A DNA stretch of 64,000 bases from Acidovorax sp. Leaf78 (GCF_001422735.1 NZ_LMLZ01000001.1:431233-495232); one strand, 5' to 3'. Shown: positions 11,096 through 19,352, counted from the first letter of the stretch. Made by a program: numbers and translations. The notes: generated from the letters alone by a model not told the origin.

Positions 11096-11824
11096 ATGGC
11101 CGAAAAATCCAACAAAGTTTTATTGCAGGTCAAGGGCCTGAAGGTGGCCTACGGCGGTATCCAGGCCGTCAAGGGCGTGGACTTCGAAGTGCGTGAGGGC
11201 GAACTGGTGTCGCTCATCGGCTCCAACGGCGCCGGCAAGACCACCACCATGAAGGCCATCACCGGCACCCTGGGCATGAACGATGGCGACATCGAGTACC
11301 TGGGCAACAGCATCAAGGGCAAGGGTGCCTGGGACCTGGTCAAGGAGGGCTTGGTGATGGTGCCGGAAGGCCGTGGCGTGTTCGCACGCATGACCATCAC
11401 CGAGAACTTGCAGATGGGTGCCTACATCCGCAGGGACAAGGCGGGCATCCTCGCCGACATCGAGAAGATGTTCACCATCTTCCCGCGCCTGCGCGAGCGC
11501 AAGGACCAGTTGGCCGGCACCATGTCGGGCGGCGAACAGCAGATGCTGGCCATGGGCCGCGCGCTGATGAGTCAGCCCAAGGTGCTACTGCTGGACGAGC
11601 CCTCCATGGGGTTGTCGCCCATCATGGTGGACAAGATCTTCGAAGTGGTGCGTGACGTGTACGCGCTGGGCGTGACCATCGTGCTGGTGGAGCAGAACGC
11701 CAGCCGGGCGCTGGCGATTGCCGACCGCGGCTATGTCATGGAATCGGGCCTGATCACCATGACCGGCCCGGGCCAGGCCCTGTTGAACGACCCCAAGGTG
11801 CGTGCCGCCTACCTGGGCGAGTAA
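11096..11824 (+). CDS. livF: Branched-chain amino acid ABC transporter ATPase LivF
   Basis: A 242-residue ABC ATPase, shorter than LivG as usual. Walker A GSNGAGKT is at 42-49, the signature is 'MSGGEQQMLAMGRALM', and Walker B 'VLLLDEPSMGLSP' is followed by 'VLVEQNASRALAIADR'. Translation starts at ATG 11096, 18 bp after livG; GAAGGACAGGA precedes it. It is the last gene of the operon, closed by a strong terminator 76 bp later. Confidence 0.95.
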   Translation: MAEKSNKVLLQVKGLKVAYGGIQAVKGVDFEVREGELVSLIGSNGAGKTTTMKAITGTLGMNDGDIEYLGNSIKGKGAWDLVKEGLVMVPEGRGVFARMTITENLQMGAYIRRDKAGILADIEKMFTIFPRLRERKDQLAGTMSGGEQQMLAMGRALMSQPKVLLLDEPSMGLSPIMVDKIFEVVRDVYALGVTIVLVEQNASRALAIADRGYVMESGLITMTGPGQALLNDPKVRAAYLGE

Positions 11825-11899
11825 TAGGCGGTCCAGCCTGGTACGGTACTCCAGGAGCGTACGCGCAGGCGGCGCGCCCTCGGGGCTGCAGAAACCAAC

Positions 11900-11932
11900 A
11901 AAAAGCGCAGCTCTCGGGCTGCGCTTTTTGTT
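11900..11932 (+). terminator. Terminator of the livHMGF operon
   Basis: AAAAGCGCAG (11901-11910) pairs with CTGCGCTTTT (11919-11928) around a short loop. The flanking A and T runs make it potentially bidirectional, serving the convergent outer-membrane protein gene as well. Confidence 0.88.
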
Positions 11933-12022
11933 TTGCAGGGCGGTGCCGGTGTACAGGCGCCCGTACCGGGGCCGGTACTTGTGGCTATGCCTGTGGCGGC
12001 GGGTCCCTCAGAACTACGGGCG

Positions 12023-12670
12023 TCAGAAGCGATACTGCACGCCCACGGTGGTCAGGTTCACCGAGTCGTCGCCATCCGAGAACTTGAACTTGTGGCGCTC
12101 CCACTCCACCACGGCCGCCCACTGCGGCGTGAAAGCCCAGCGCGCGCCCAGGCCGTACGACAGGCCGAACCCGTCTTCCTTGCCCAGCGCAACGCCGGTG
12201 GCTGCCAGGCCCGAGGTGCGCGTGCGACCATAGGTCGTACCGATTTTGCCGAACACGTCGAACTGCTCGCCCAGCGGAGCGCGGCCGACCAGGCTCAGGT
12301 TAAAGCCATGGGCCTTGGTGTCGCCGCCCAGGCGGTGCGCGGTGCCGGCGTTCAGGTACCCCAACTCCACACCGGCGTTGCGGTGAAAGAAGCCGCCAGC
12401 GTAGATCTTGTAGGCATTGCCCGAATCATCCTGGCTCAGACCAAAGCCTGCGGGGCCGTTGCTCAGGCTGTAGTTCGATCGGCCTCCGTTGATGCCGATG
12501 TAGCCGTCCTGGGTATAGGGCAGCACCGAGCCGCGGCCGGAACCCCAGCCAGATGCACTGGATGTGGAGGTTGATGACGACGGCGAGCTGGTCTGTGCCT
12601 GCGCGCTCAGCATGGTGCAGGCGGCAAGGGCCAGCGCCAGCGGAACCTGGCGAGAAAAGAAAGTGCGCAT
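12023..12670 (-). CDS. Outer-membrane beta-barrel protein (OmpA/OmpW-like 8-strand fold)
   Basis: A 215-residue exported protein. The start at ATG 12670 gives a Sec signal peptide ending 'LSAQAQ' near residue 26, followed by a Ser/Thr-rich linker (about 27-45). The rest alternates polar and hydrophobic residues in short strands ('DGYIGINGGRSNYSL', 'NAYKIYAGGFFHRNAGVELGYLNAG', 'GFNLSLVGRAPLG', 'FDVFGKIGTTYGRT', 'GLSYGLGARWAF', 'WAAVVEWERHKFKF') and ends in the C-terminal 'VGVQYRF', with a terminal Phe as expected for BAM-assembled barrels. I recognise the outer-membrane beta-barrel superfamily but not a specific function. It is monocistronic and convergent with the liv operon. Confidence 0.78.
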   Translation of the reverse strand: MRTFFSRQVPLALALAACTMLSAQAQTSSPSSSTSTSSASGWGSGRGSVLPYTQDGYIGINGGRSNYSLSNGPAGFGLSQDDSGNAYKIYAGGFFHRNAGVELGYLNAGTAHRLGGDTKAHGFNLSLVGRAPLGEQFDVFGKIGTTYGRTRTSGLAATGVALGKEDGFGLSYGLGARWAFTPQWAAVVEWERHKFKFSDGDDSVNLTTVGVQYRF

Positions 12671-12850
12671 GAGGGGTGTCCTTGCTGAAAATCGTGGGTG
12701 ATGAACGCCCGCTGCACCGCAGTGGCCGTCCGCTTGGGGGCGAAAGTTCAATCTACTGCGCTGTCGGCCTCAGGTTGTGGGAACGTGTGGCGCACCGTTG
12801 TAGGAGCATGCCGACCGTCCGTACAACGCTGAGAACATCGCAATCCAGGT

Positions 12851-12880
12851 GCTATGAATTCAATAGCTGCCGGCGTTGAT
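12851..12880 (+). repeat. Dispersed TAGCTGC-type repeat, copy 4
   Basis: GCTAT-GAATTCA-ATAGC followed by TGCCGGCGTTGATGG. It is intergenic and carries the same palindrome-plus-tail layout as the other copies. Confidence 0.7.
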
Positions 12881-13068
12881 GGGTGGCGCGATAGAGCTCT
12901 TTCTGGCTTGAATATCTGACGGTGCCAGCGGGGTTTCGTCCTCGGCCCCTCGGGCGCCGACTTGGTCTCGCCAGGGTGCAGGCAGGTGCGGCTGACGCGC
13001 GCCTGCAACGCAGGGGTTGAAAGAGGGCGGGCGGTTAAACTCCCGGAGTCATCAAAAAGCCATGCCAC

Positions 13069-13086
13069 TGTCATGACTTTGTCTCT
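13069..13086 (+). promoter_or_regulatory. Pho-box-like site upstream of DUF47-pit
   Basis: CTGTCAT (13069-13075, a perfect first heptamer), a 4-bp spacer GACT, then TTGTCTC (13080-13086, five of seven to CTGTCAC). This is the 7+4+7 layout of a PhoB box and lies 32 bp before the DUF47 ATG. Confidence 0.6.
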
Positions 13087-13118
13087 TTCAAAAAACCGAT
13101 CCCCCTGCAGGAGTTCCC

Positions 13119-13766
13119 ATGCTGTTTGCCAAGCTGTTGCCACGCGAAGGCAATTTTTTCGAGATGTTCAACCAGCATGCGGACCGGATCGTCGAGGCGG
13201 CCCGGGCGTTTTCGCAGCTGGTGGCCAACTACAACGACCCGCACCTGCGCGACAAGTACAACCAGGACGTGGACAACGCCGAGCGCGCCGCCGACCGGGT
13301 GACACACGAGGTGAACAAGTCCATCCACAAGACTTTCATCACCCCCATCGACCGTGAGCAGATCCACACGCTCATCAACACGATGGACGACGTGGCCGAC
13401 CTGATCCAGGACTCCGCCGAGACCATGGCGCTGTACGACGTGCGCCACATGACGGAAGAGATCACGCGCCTGACCGACCTGAGCCTCAAGTGCTGCGAGC
13501 GTGTGCGCGACGCCGTCAAGCTGCTGGAAAAGATCGCCGACCCTGCCGTGGCCGAAGCCGCGCTCAAGACCTGCGAAGAGATCGACAAGCTCGAATCCGA
13601 CGCCGACCGCGTGATGCGCAGCGCCATGAGCAAGCTGTTCCGTGAGGAGCCCGATGTGCGCGAGGTGATCAAGCTCAAGGCCATCTACGAGCTCTTGGAG
13701 ACCATCACCGACAAGTGCGAAGACGTGGCCAACTGCATCGAGGGCATCGTCCTCGAGAACTCCTGA
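13119..13766 (+). CDS. DUF47 family PhoU-like regulator of Pit transport
   Basis: A 215-residue all-helical protein of the PhoU-like DUF47/TIGR00153 family. It opens 'MLFAKLLPREGNFFEMFNQHA' and repeats the PhoU-type helices with acidic metal-binding positions ('DVDNAERAADRVTHEVN' and 'EEIDKLESDADRVMRSAM'). GCAGGAG sits 6 bp before ATG 13119. It is followed 18 bp later by pit. DUF47-pit pairs are known from many bacteria; in Sinorhizobium meliloti the equivalent orfA-pit pair is repressed by PhoB, which fits the Pho-box-like site just upstream here. Confidence 0.93.
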   Translation: MLFAKLLPREGNFFEMFNQHADRIVEAARAFSQLVANYNDPHLRDKYNQDVDNAERAADRVTHEVNKSIHKTFITPIDREQIHTLINTMDDVADLIQDSAETMALYDVRHMTEEITRLTDLSLKCCERVRDAVKLLEKIADPAVAEAALKTCEEIDKLESDADRVMRSAMSKLFREEPDVREVIKLKAIYELLETITDKCEDVANCIEGIVLENS

Positions 13767-13784
13767 CCCCGCAGGCTGACCAGC

Positions 13785-14795
13785 ATGGAAACCGTACAGA
13801 CGGCCCTCTGGGTTGTGGTTCTGCTCGTGGCGCTGGCGATCCTGTTCGACTTCATGAACGGGTTCCACGACGCTGCCAATTCGATCGCCACCGTGGTCTC
13901 CACGGGCGTGCTCAAGCCCGCGCAGGCGGTGCTGTTCGCGGCGTTCTTCAACTTCGTCGCGATCTTCATCTTCCACCTGAGCGTGGCGGCCACCGTGGGC
14001 AAGGGCATCGTCCAGCCCGGCGTGGTCGACACGCACGTGGTGTTCGGCGCGCTGGTGGGCGCCATCACCTGGAACGTGATCACCTGGTACTACGGCATCC
14101 CCAGCAGCTCCTCGCATGCACTGATCGGCGGCATCGTGGGCGCGGTGATCGCCAAGGCAGGGGCTGGCGCGCTCATTTCGGCGGGCATCCTGAAGACCGT
14201 GGCGTTTATCTTCGTGTCGCCGCTGCTGGGCTTCGCGCTGGGCTCGCTCATGATGGTGGCCGTGGCCTGGATCTTCCGGCGCGCGCGGCCCAGCAAGGTG
14301 GACAAGTGGTTCCGCCGGCTGCAGCTGGTGTCTGCCGGCGCATACAGCCTGGGCCACGGCGGCAACGATGCGCAAAAGACCATCGGCATCATCTGGCTGC
14401 TGCTGATCGCCACCGGGTACTCATCGGCCAGCGATGCCGCGCCACCCACCTGGACCATCATCAGCTGCTACGTGGCCATCGGCCTGGGCACCATGTTCGG
14501 TGGCTGGCGCATCGTCAAGACCATGGGTCAGAAGATCACCAAGCTCAAGCCCGTGGGCGGCTTCTGCGCCGAGACGGGCGGGGCGATCACGCTGTTTGTG
14601 GCGACCACGCTGGGCATTCCGGTGTCTACCACGCACACCATCACGGGTGCGATCGTGGGCGTGGGCTCCACGCAGCGCGCCAGCGCCGTGCGCTGGGGCG
14701 TGGCGGGCAACATCATCTGGGCCTGGGTGCTCACCATTCCGGCCAGTGCCTTCGTGGCGGCCGTGGCGTACTGGATCAGCCTGCAGATCTTCTGA
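13785..14795 (+). CDS. pit: Low-affinity inorganic phosphate transporter Pit
   Basis: A 336-residue PiT-family symporter for metal-phosphate or phosphate with protons, in the inner membrane. The duplicated family signature is clear: 'DFMNGFHDAANSIATVV' near residue 23 and a second 'SLGHGGNDAQKTIGII' near residue 190, plus two 'STTHTITGAIVGVG'/'SSSHALIGGIVGA' motifs. About ten hydrophobic helices are visible. It is co-transcribed with DUF47 and closed by a strong hairpin shared with the convergent TM2 gene. Confidence 0.95.
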   Translation: METVQTALWVVVLLVALAILFDFMNGFHDAANSIATVVSTGVLKPAQAVLFAAFFNFVAIFIFHLSVAATVGKGIVQPGVVDTHVVFGALVGAITWNVITWYYGIPSSSSHALIGGIVGAVIAKAGAGALISAGILKTVAFIFVSPLLGFALGSLMMVAVAWIFRRARPSKVDKWFRRLQLVSAGAYSLGHGGNDAQKTIGIIWLLLIATGYSSASDAAPPTWTIISCYVAIGLGTMFGGWRIVKTMGQKITKLKPVGGFCAETGGAITLFVATTLGIPVSTTHTITGAIVGVGSTQRASAVRWGVAGNIIWAWVLTIPASAFVAAVAYWISLQIF

Positions 14796-14812
14796 TCGGT
14801 TTGAGGTGCTGC

Positions 14813-14829
14813 GCTACTGAATCAGTAGC
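14813..14829. repeat. Dispersed repeat, copy 5 (perfect palindrome arms)
   Basis: GCTACTGA-A-TCAGTAGC: 8-bp perfect arms around one base, directly downstream of pit. The arms resemble the palindromic core of the TAGCTGC family but the GCGCT tail is not clear. Confidence 0.45.
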
Positions 14830-14852
14830 AAAAAACAAGGCTGATTGAGCGC

Positions 14853-14888
14853 AAACGCCCCGCGGGATGCAAGTCCCGCGGGGCGTTT
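14853..14888. terminator. Strong bidirectional terminator between pit and the TM2 gene
   Basis: A 15-bp perfect stem (AAACGCCCCGCGGGA with its complement) with a 6-nt loop. It ends in GTTT only, so the T tract is short but the stem is very stable. Confidence 0.8.
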
Positions 14889-14942
14889 GGCTTGGTGCCT
14901 GCGCGCAATGCGCTCCGACTCCTGTGTCTGACGCTGCTCCAG

Positions 14943-15404
14943 TCACTGAGATATCTTGCGGGCTTCCTCGATCTGGTATTCGAAGTACCGCTGAAAGCTG
15001 AACGCCAGGCTGGCCATCAGCACGGCCGTGCCCACCATCAGCGCAACCACGATGGCGCCGATGGTGATCCACTGTGTCTGGCCCGCTGGCGCATCGTGTG
15101 CGGCAGCAGGGTTGTAGCGTGCGTTCCAGGCCTCGGGCGTCTTCAGCGCAAACAGGATGGCTTGCAGCGCGCAGCCCGCAATGGTGAAGCCCAGCAGCGG
15201 GATCAGCATCCAGCTCGTGTGGTCGTCCTGTCCCATCTGCTGCACGCGCTGGATGCCGTAGATGCCCAGGGCCGTGGGGATGGGCAGCAGCCAGCCGATG
15301 AGGTCCCCCAGGCCGTGCAGGTAAAAGCGGTGCAGGCCCAGCGGCCCGCCGAGGAAGGCGAACCATGCTGCCAGGGTCTTGTTTTTCATGCGGGCCATTG
15401 TCAT
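14943..15404 (-). CDS. TM2-domain membrane protein
   Basis: A 153-residue membrane protein. The first part (from 'KNKTLAAWFAFLGGPLGLHRFYLHG') is a TM2 domain with its usual Gly-rich turn and 'HRFYLG'-like motif; further hydrophobic segments lie near residues 48-62, 74-96 and 115-137. Start ATG 15404 overlaps the stop of the upstream acetyltransferase in an ATGA junction, suggesting translational coupling; ATGs at 15398 (better spaced from GGA) and 15389 are alternatives. Function unknown. It is the second gene of a two-gene unit. Confidence 0.75.
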   Translation of the reverse strand: MTMARMKNKTLAAWFAFLGGPLGLHRFYLHGLGDLIGWLLPIPTALGIYGIQRVQQMGQDDHTSWMLIPLLGFTIAGCALQAILFALKTPEAWNARYNPAAAHDAPAGQTQWITIGAIVVALMVGTAVLMASLAFSFQRYFEYQIEEARKISQ

Positions 15405-15922
15405 TCCGGCGAGGTACTGTCGCCCGCACCCAGGGATTTTTCCATGAGCACGATGTCGCGCCAGGCGCCGAACTTCCACCCCACCGAACGCATGACGCCT
15501 ACGTCGGTAAAGCCCAGCGCGCGGTGCACGCCGATAGAGCCTGCGTTGGCCGAATCGCCGATCACGGCCAGCAGCTTGCGCACGCCGGCAGCTTCTGCCT
15601 GGGTGGCCAATTCACCGAGCAGCGTGCGGCCCAGGCCCATGCCGCGGGCGTCTTCGGCGATGTAGATCGAGTCTTCTGCCGAGAACCGGTAGGCAGGGCG
15701 GGGCTTGAACCAGTTGGCGTAGGCAAAGCCCAACACCTGTCCGTCTTTTTCAGCCACCAGCCAGGGCAGCCCCTTGGCCAGCACGTCGGCGCGGCGGCCT
15801 GCCATGTCGGCTTCGGAGGGAGGGTCGATCTCGAAAGTGCCGGTTCCGTGGAGTACGTGGTGTCGGTAAATGGCGGTGATCGCAGGCAGGTCGCTGTCAG
15901 CGCTGGGACGAATGGTGGGCAT
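15401..15922 (-). CDS. GNAT family N-acetyltransferase (phosphinothricin acetyltransferase-like)
   Basis: A 173-residue acetyl-CoA-dependent acyltransferase. Start ATG 15922 gives the common 'MPTIRPSADSDLPAITAIY' opening. The PAT/Bar-like features are 'HHVLHGTGTFE.DPPSEADM', a 'GFAYANWFKPRPAYRF' strand, the acetyl-CoA loop 'ARGMGLGRTLLGEL' and the late 'NAGSIGVHRALGF..VG'. Members acetylate small amines, including methionine sulfoximine or phosphinothricin-like compounds; the physiological substrate here is unknown. Its stop overlaps the TM2 gene start. It diverges from rpsP. Confidence 0.87.
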   Translation of the reverse strand: MPTIRPSADSDLPAITAIYRHHVLHGTGTFEIDPPSEADMAGRRADVLAKGLPWLVAEKDGQVLGFAYANWFKPRPAYRFSAEDSIYIAEDARGMGLGRTLLGELATQAEAAGVRKLLAVIGDSANAGSIGVHRALGFTDVGVMRSVGWKFGAWRDIVLMEKSLGAGDSTSPE

Positions 15923-15937
15923 TTGGGAAGAAGTGGA

Positions 15938-15943
15938 TATAAT
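15938..15943 (+). promoter_or_regulatory. Putative -10 element of the rpsP operon
   Basis: A perfect TATAAT about 120 bp upstream of rpsP. No good -35 is apparent at 16-18 bp spacing. The divergent acetyltransferase gene starts 16 bp away. Confidence 0.5.
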
Positions 15944-16066
15944 CGCGGGCTTTGCAGCGTGTCGCTGGCCGGGTGGCCATGTCGCGTGTCTCAAGCGTTG
16001 CGAATATGGTTGCGAACACAGTGGCTTGCGGCAAATGCCGGAAGTTCACCACCCGAAGGATAAATC

Positions 16067-16318
16067 ATGGTCGTCATTCGACTCTCCCGCGGCGGCTCCA
16101 AAGGCCGTCCTTTCTTCAATATCGTCGTTGCTGACAAGCGCGTGCGCCGTGACGGCCGCTTCATCGAGCGCATCGGGTTCTACAACCCCACTGCCAAGGA
16201 AACCGAAGAAGGCCTGCGCATCGTGCAAGACCGTCTGACGTACTGGCAAGGTGTGGGCGCCCAGTCCTCGCCTACCGTGGACCGCCTGATCAAGCAAGCC
16301 GCCAAGAAGGCTGCTTAA
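16067..16318 (+). CDS. rpsP: 30S ribosomal protein S16
   Basis: An 83-residue S16 with the canonical '[25 protein letters not shown]' opening in pieces and 'ERIGFYNP' motif. It is the first gene of the conserved rpsP-rimM-trmD-rplS cluster. GAAGGA lies 8 bp before ATG 16067. The next gene is separated by a large terminator-like hairpin. Confidence 0.98.
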   Translation: MVVIRLSRGGSKGRPFFNIVVADKRVRRDGRFIERIGFYNPTAKETEEGLRIVQDRLTYWQGVGAQSSPTVDRLIKQAAKKAA

Positions 16319-16327
16319 AGCTCCCTG

Positions 16328-16373
16328 AAAAGGGCGGGTTCCGTCGGCATGCCGAACGGAACCCGCCCTTTTC
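16328..16373 (+). terminator. Large terminator-like hairpin between rpsP and rimM
   Basis: AAAAGGGCGGGTTCCGT pairs with ACGGAACCCGCCCTTTT: 17 bp around an 11-nt loop, then TTCC. It lies 9 bp after rpsP and 24 bp before the rimM ATG, so it is placed to attenuate rimM-trmD relative to rpsP. Confidence 0.8.
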
Positions 16374-16396
16374 CTATTCTGGAATCAATCACCGCC

Positions 16397-16966
16397 ATGG
16401 CTGCCAACCTCACCCTCGAACCCACAGAGCTTCCCACCGACGCCGTCGAGGTGGGACGCATCACCGATGCCTGGGGCGTGAAGGGCTGGTTCAAGGTGCT
16501 GTCGCACAGCAGCAGCCCCGAGGCGCTGTTCTCTGCCAAGCGCTGGTACTTGCAGCCGTCCGAACGCGGAGCCAAGGCATTTGCCGGCACCGTGCTGCTG
16601 TCCATCCGCCAGGCCAAGGACCATTCCGACACGGTGGTGGCCTGGGCCGAAGGCATCGATGACCGCGACGCAGCCGAAGCGCTGCGCGGTGCGCGCATTT
16701 TTGTGCCGCGCTCGAGCTTTCCGTCCACCACGACGGACGAGTATTACTGGGTCGATTTGATCGGCCTGGCCGTGGTCAACCGCGAGGGCGTGGTGCTGGG
16801 CGAAGTGCGCGAACTCATGGCCACAGGGCCGCAGACCGTGCTGGTGCTGGCCTACGAGCAGGACGGCAAGGCCCAAGAGCGCATGATTCCGTTTGTCTCG
16901 GCCTATGTCGACAAGGTGGATCTGCCCGAAAAGCGCATCACCGTCGACTGGCAGCCTGACTATTAA
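16397..16966 (+). CDS. rimM: Ribosome maturation factor RimM
   Basis: A 189-residue 16S rRNA maturation factor that binds S19 during 30S assembly. The N-terminal RimM barrel ('VEVGRITDAWGVKGWFKV', residues 18-35) is followed by a PRC-barrel domain beginning 'DEYYWVDLIGLAVVNREGVVLGEV'. It starts at ATG 16397. It lies between rpsP and trmD, with expression probably tempered by the upstream hairpin. Confidence 0.96.
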   Translation: MAANLTLEPTELPTDAVEVGRITDAWGVKGWFKVLSHSSSPEALFSAKRWYLQPSERGAKAFAGTVLLSIRQAKDHSDTVVAWAEGIDDRDAAEALRGARIFVPRSSFPSTTTDEYYWVDLIGLAVVNREGVVLGEVRELMATGPQTVLVLAYEQDGKAQERMIPFVSAYVDKVDLPEKRITVDWQPDY

Positions 16967-17019
16967 GAAGTCCGGCGCCGCTTCGTTCGCTCACCGTCGC
17001 ATTGCAGCGCCCCGCACCC

Positions 17020-17778
17020 ATGCGCTTTGACGTTATCACCCTGTTTCCCGAGCTGTTCGCGCCGCTCCTGGCCAGCGGCGTGACGCGCCGCGCGTACACC
17101 GGCGGACTGGTGGATGTGCGCTTGTGGAACCCGCGCGACCATGCCGAGGGCAACTACCGCAGGGTGGACGACCGCCCGTTCGGCGGTGGCCCGGGCATGG
17201 TCATGCTGGCCGAGCCGCTGGCGCGGTGCCTGGCCGCCATCCGTGCGGACCGGGGCGAGGCTGCGGACACGCAGGCGCCGGTGGTGTTGTTTTCGCCTAT
17301 CGGCGAGCCACTGAACCACGGTGCTGTGGAGCGCTGGTCTGCCAGCGCTGGGGCTGTTCTGCTGTGTGGGCGGTATGAGGGCATCGACCAGCGCTTCATC
17401 GACACGCACGTCGATGTGCAGATGAGCCTGGGCGACTTTGTGCTCTCTGGCGGCGAGATCGCTGCCATGGCGCTGCTCGATGCCGTGGCGCGCCTGCAGC
17501 CGGGCGTGCTCAACGACGAGGGCAGCCACCAGCTCGACAGCTTCAACCCGGCGCTTGATGGCCTGCTCGACTGCCCGCACTACACGCGCCCCGAAGAGTG
17601 GGCGGGACAGCCGGTGCCGCCCGCATTGATGTCCGGCCACCACGCGCAGATCGAGCGCTGGCGGCGCGACCAGCGCCTGTCCATCACCGCCCGCCACCGG
17701 CCCGATCTCATCGACGCCGCCCGAAAAGCAGGGCGCTTGGCGCCCGCCGACGAGGCGGTATTGGCCAAGCTGGCTTGA
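17020..17778 (+). CDS. trmD: tRNA (guanine-N1-)-methyltransferase TrmD
   Basis: A 252-residue SPOUT-class enzyme that makes m1G37 in tRNA using S-adenosylmethionine. Conserved blocks: 'RFDVITLFPELF' at the N-terminus, 'DDRPFGGGPGMVM', the knot region 'LLCGRYEGIDQRF', and 'EISLGDFVLSGGE'-type 'MSLGDFVLSGGEIAAM'. Start ATG 17020. Its 3' end contains the core promoter of rplS. Confidence 0.97.
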   Translation: MRFDVITLFPELFAPLLASGVTRRAYTGGLVDVRLWNPRDHAEGNYRRVDDRPFGGGPGMVMLAEPLARCLAAIRADRGEAADTQAPVVLFSPIGEPLNHGAVERWSASAGAVLLCGRYEGIDQRFIDTHVDVQMSLGDFVLSGGEIAAMALLDAVARLQPGVLNDEGSHQLDSFNPALDGLLDCPHYTRPEEWAGQPVPPALMSGHHAQIERWRRDQRLSITARHRPDLIDAARKAGRLAPADEAVLAKLA

Positions 17779-17789
17779 CTTGCTATAAT
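17761..17789 (+). promoter_or_regulatory. Internal sigma70 promoter of rplS
   Basis: TTGGCC (17761-17766), a 17-bp spacer and a perfect TATAAT (17784-17789), overlapping the last codons of trmD. It gives rplS an independent mRNA with a leader of about 110 nt. Confidence 0.75.
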
Positions 17790-17905
17790 CAAAGGCTTTT
17801 CGATCCTCTGGCCGGCCGTTTCGACAGGGACTCCCCTTTGAAACACTGAGACGTCAATCCCGACGCAGCCATTTTTGGCGCGGACAAGATCCCAAGGAAA
17901 CTCAC

Positions 17906-18319
17906 ATGAACCTGATCCAGACACTGGAAGCGGAAGAAATCGCCCGCTTGAACAAGACCATCCCCGAATTCGCCCCTGGTGACACCATCATCGTGAGCGT
18001 GAATGTGGTGGAAGGTACCCGCAAGCGCGTGCAGGCTTACGAAGGCGTGGTGATTGCCAAGCGCAATCGCGGCCTGAACAGCGGTTTCACCGTGCGCAAG
18101 ATCTCCAGCGGCGAAGGCGTGGAGCGTACGTTCCAGACCTACAGCCCGCTGATCGCCGGTATCGAAGTCAAGCGCCGCGGTGACGTGCGCCGTGCCAAGC
18201 TGTACTACCTGCGTGACCGCAGCGGCAAGTCGGCACGTATCAAGGAAAAGCTGCCACAGCGCGTCAACAAGGCTGCTGTTGCTGCAGCCGCCGCAGCAAC
18301 TGCTGCTACCGCCGCCTGA
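17906..18319 (+). CDS. rplS: 50S ribosomal protein L19
   Basis: A 137-residue L19 with the usual '[30 protein letters not shown]' and '[25 protein letters not shown]' blocks in order. It has an Ala-rich C-terminal tail (about the last 20 residues) beyond the core. CCAAGGA lies 7 bp before ATG 17906. It is served by its own promoter and a terminator, so it can be expressed far above rimM-trmD. Confidence 0.98.
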   Translation: MNLIQTLEAEEIARLNKTIPEFAPGDTIIVSVNVVEGTRKRVQAYEGVVIAKRNRGLNSGFTVRKISSGEGVERTFQTYSPLIAGIEVKRRGDVRRAKLYYLRDRSGKSARIKEKLPQRVNKAAVAAAAAATAATAA

Positions 18320-18350
18320 TCGGACCCATCGGGCAAGGCCCAGTCCTGAC

Positions 18351-18384
18351 AAGCCGCTACAGCGTCTGCCTGTAGCGGCTTTTT
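18351..18384 (+). terminator. Terminator of the rplS transcript
   Basis: AAGCCGCTACA (18351-18361) pairs with TGTAGCGGCTT (18371-18381) around 9 nt, followed by TTTT. Confidence 0.9.
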
Positions 18385-18426
18385 GCTTTCAGGACCGCGC
18401 GCTCCCCATCCTTCCAGTCATTCATC

Positions 18427-19149
18427 GTGAACTCCTCGCCACCTCCTGCTGTCTCGTCGGTCATCGTGCCGCTGTCCAGCCTGCCCGATTTCGACCCGCG
18501 CCTGGTGCCGGTCGTGGGCGTGGACACGCACCTGCCCGCCGTGCCACTGAAGGACCAGACACCCGAGGCGCTGCGTGCACGCTTTGCGAGCCCGCCGCAG
18601 TGGGAGCCCGAGGTGGTGCTGGAGAAGAAGTTCATGAACCGGGAGCCCGCCCACGCCTCGGTGCTGCTGGCGATCATGCTGCGCGAGCAGCCCATGGTGC
18701 TCTTGACCGAGCGGACCGCCCACTTGTCCACGCATTCGGGGCAGGTGGCCTTTCCAGGCGGGCGTGCCGACCCTGGAGACGCCACACCGGCCGACACCGC
18801 GCTGCGCGAGGCGCAGGAAGAGGTGGGGCTGGCCCGCGAGTTCGTCGAAGTGCTGGGCGCGCTGCCCACGTACGTCACCGGCTCTTCGTTCATCATCACG
18901 CCCGTGGTGGCCCTGGTGCGGCCGGACTGCGTGCTCCAGCCCAACCCGTACGAGGTGGCTGATTTGTTCGAAGTGCCGCTGGCTTTTCTGCTCGACCCCG
19001 CCAACCACCGGCGCCACGTGTTCGACAGCGATGGCGTGCACCGGGAATGGTTTTCCATGCCCTTTGACGACGGCCGCAAGACCCACCACATCTGGGGCGC
19101 CACGGCGGGCATGCTGCGCAACTTCTACCGCTTCATGCGGGCAGAGTGA
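18427..19149 (+). CDS. Nudix hydrolase, CoA pyrophosphatase type (NudL-like)
   Basis: A 240-residue protein with an intact Nudix box (G[GR]ADPGDATPAD..LREAQEEVGL, near residues 114-138), which binds Mg and hydrolyses nucleoside-diphosphate-linked substrates. The preceding 'RTAHLSTHSGQVAFPGG' matches the UPF0035/NudL signature, typical of enzymes splitting CoA to 4'-phosphopantetheine and 3',5'-ADP. The start is GTG 18427, just after the rplS terminator; no strong Shine-Dalgarno is visible, so a later start is possible, though the N-terminal region is family-like. Confidence 0.87.
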   Translation: MNSSPPPAVSSVIVPLSSLPDFDPRLVPVVGVDTHLPAVPLKDQTPEALRARFASPPQWEPEVVLEKKFMNREPAHASVLLAIMLREQPMVLLTERTAHLSTHSGQVAFPGGRADPGDATPADTALREAQEEVGLAREFVEVLGALPTYVTGSSFIITPVVALVRPDCVLQPNPYEVADLFEVPLAFLLDPANHRRHVFDSDGVHREWFSMPFDDGRKTHHIWGATAGMLRNFYRFMRAE

Positions 19150-19346
19150 AGCCTCACCCCTGATTCGCTTGGCGATGTCGCCAGGAGGGGCCGCCTCGGT
19201 GCTGTGACGCAGTGCCTTGGGCTGTGTGTGGCGCTGCATTGGCTGAGGCTGCGTCCGTTTCGCAAGCTCGTGATCAGCCCGTTGCCGTGGCTTGGGGATT
19301 GCTCGCTGCCCGTCGCTTCACCTGTTCTCTGTGCGGTCAGCGCCGC

Positions 19347-19352
19347 TATCAT
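19347..19352 (+). promoter_or_regulatory. -10-like TATCAT 8 bp before the CbiB-like gene
   Basis: TATCAT ends 8 bp before ATG 19361, and no Shine-Dalgarno is present. This is consistent with a leaderless or nearly leaderless transcript. Confidence 0.35.

Larger units (their letters stand above)
12671..13118. other. Intergenic region between the beta-barrel gene and the DUF47 gene
   Basis: 448 bp with divergent promoters. It contains one dispersed repeat (12851-12876) and a Pho-box-like sequence (13069-13086) listed separately. The central part (12880-13040) holds nothing I recognise and no plausible small ORF. Confidence 0.6.
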
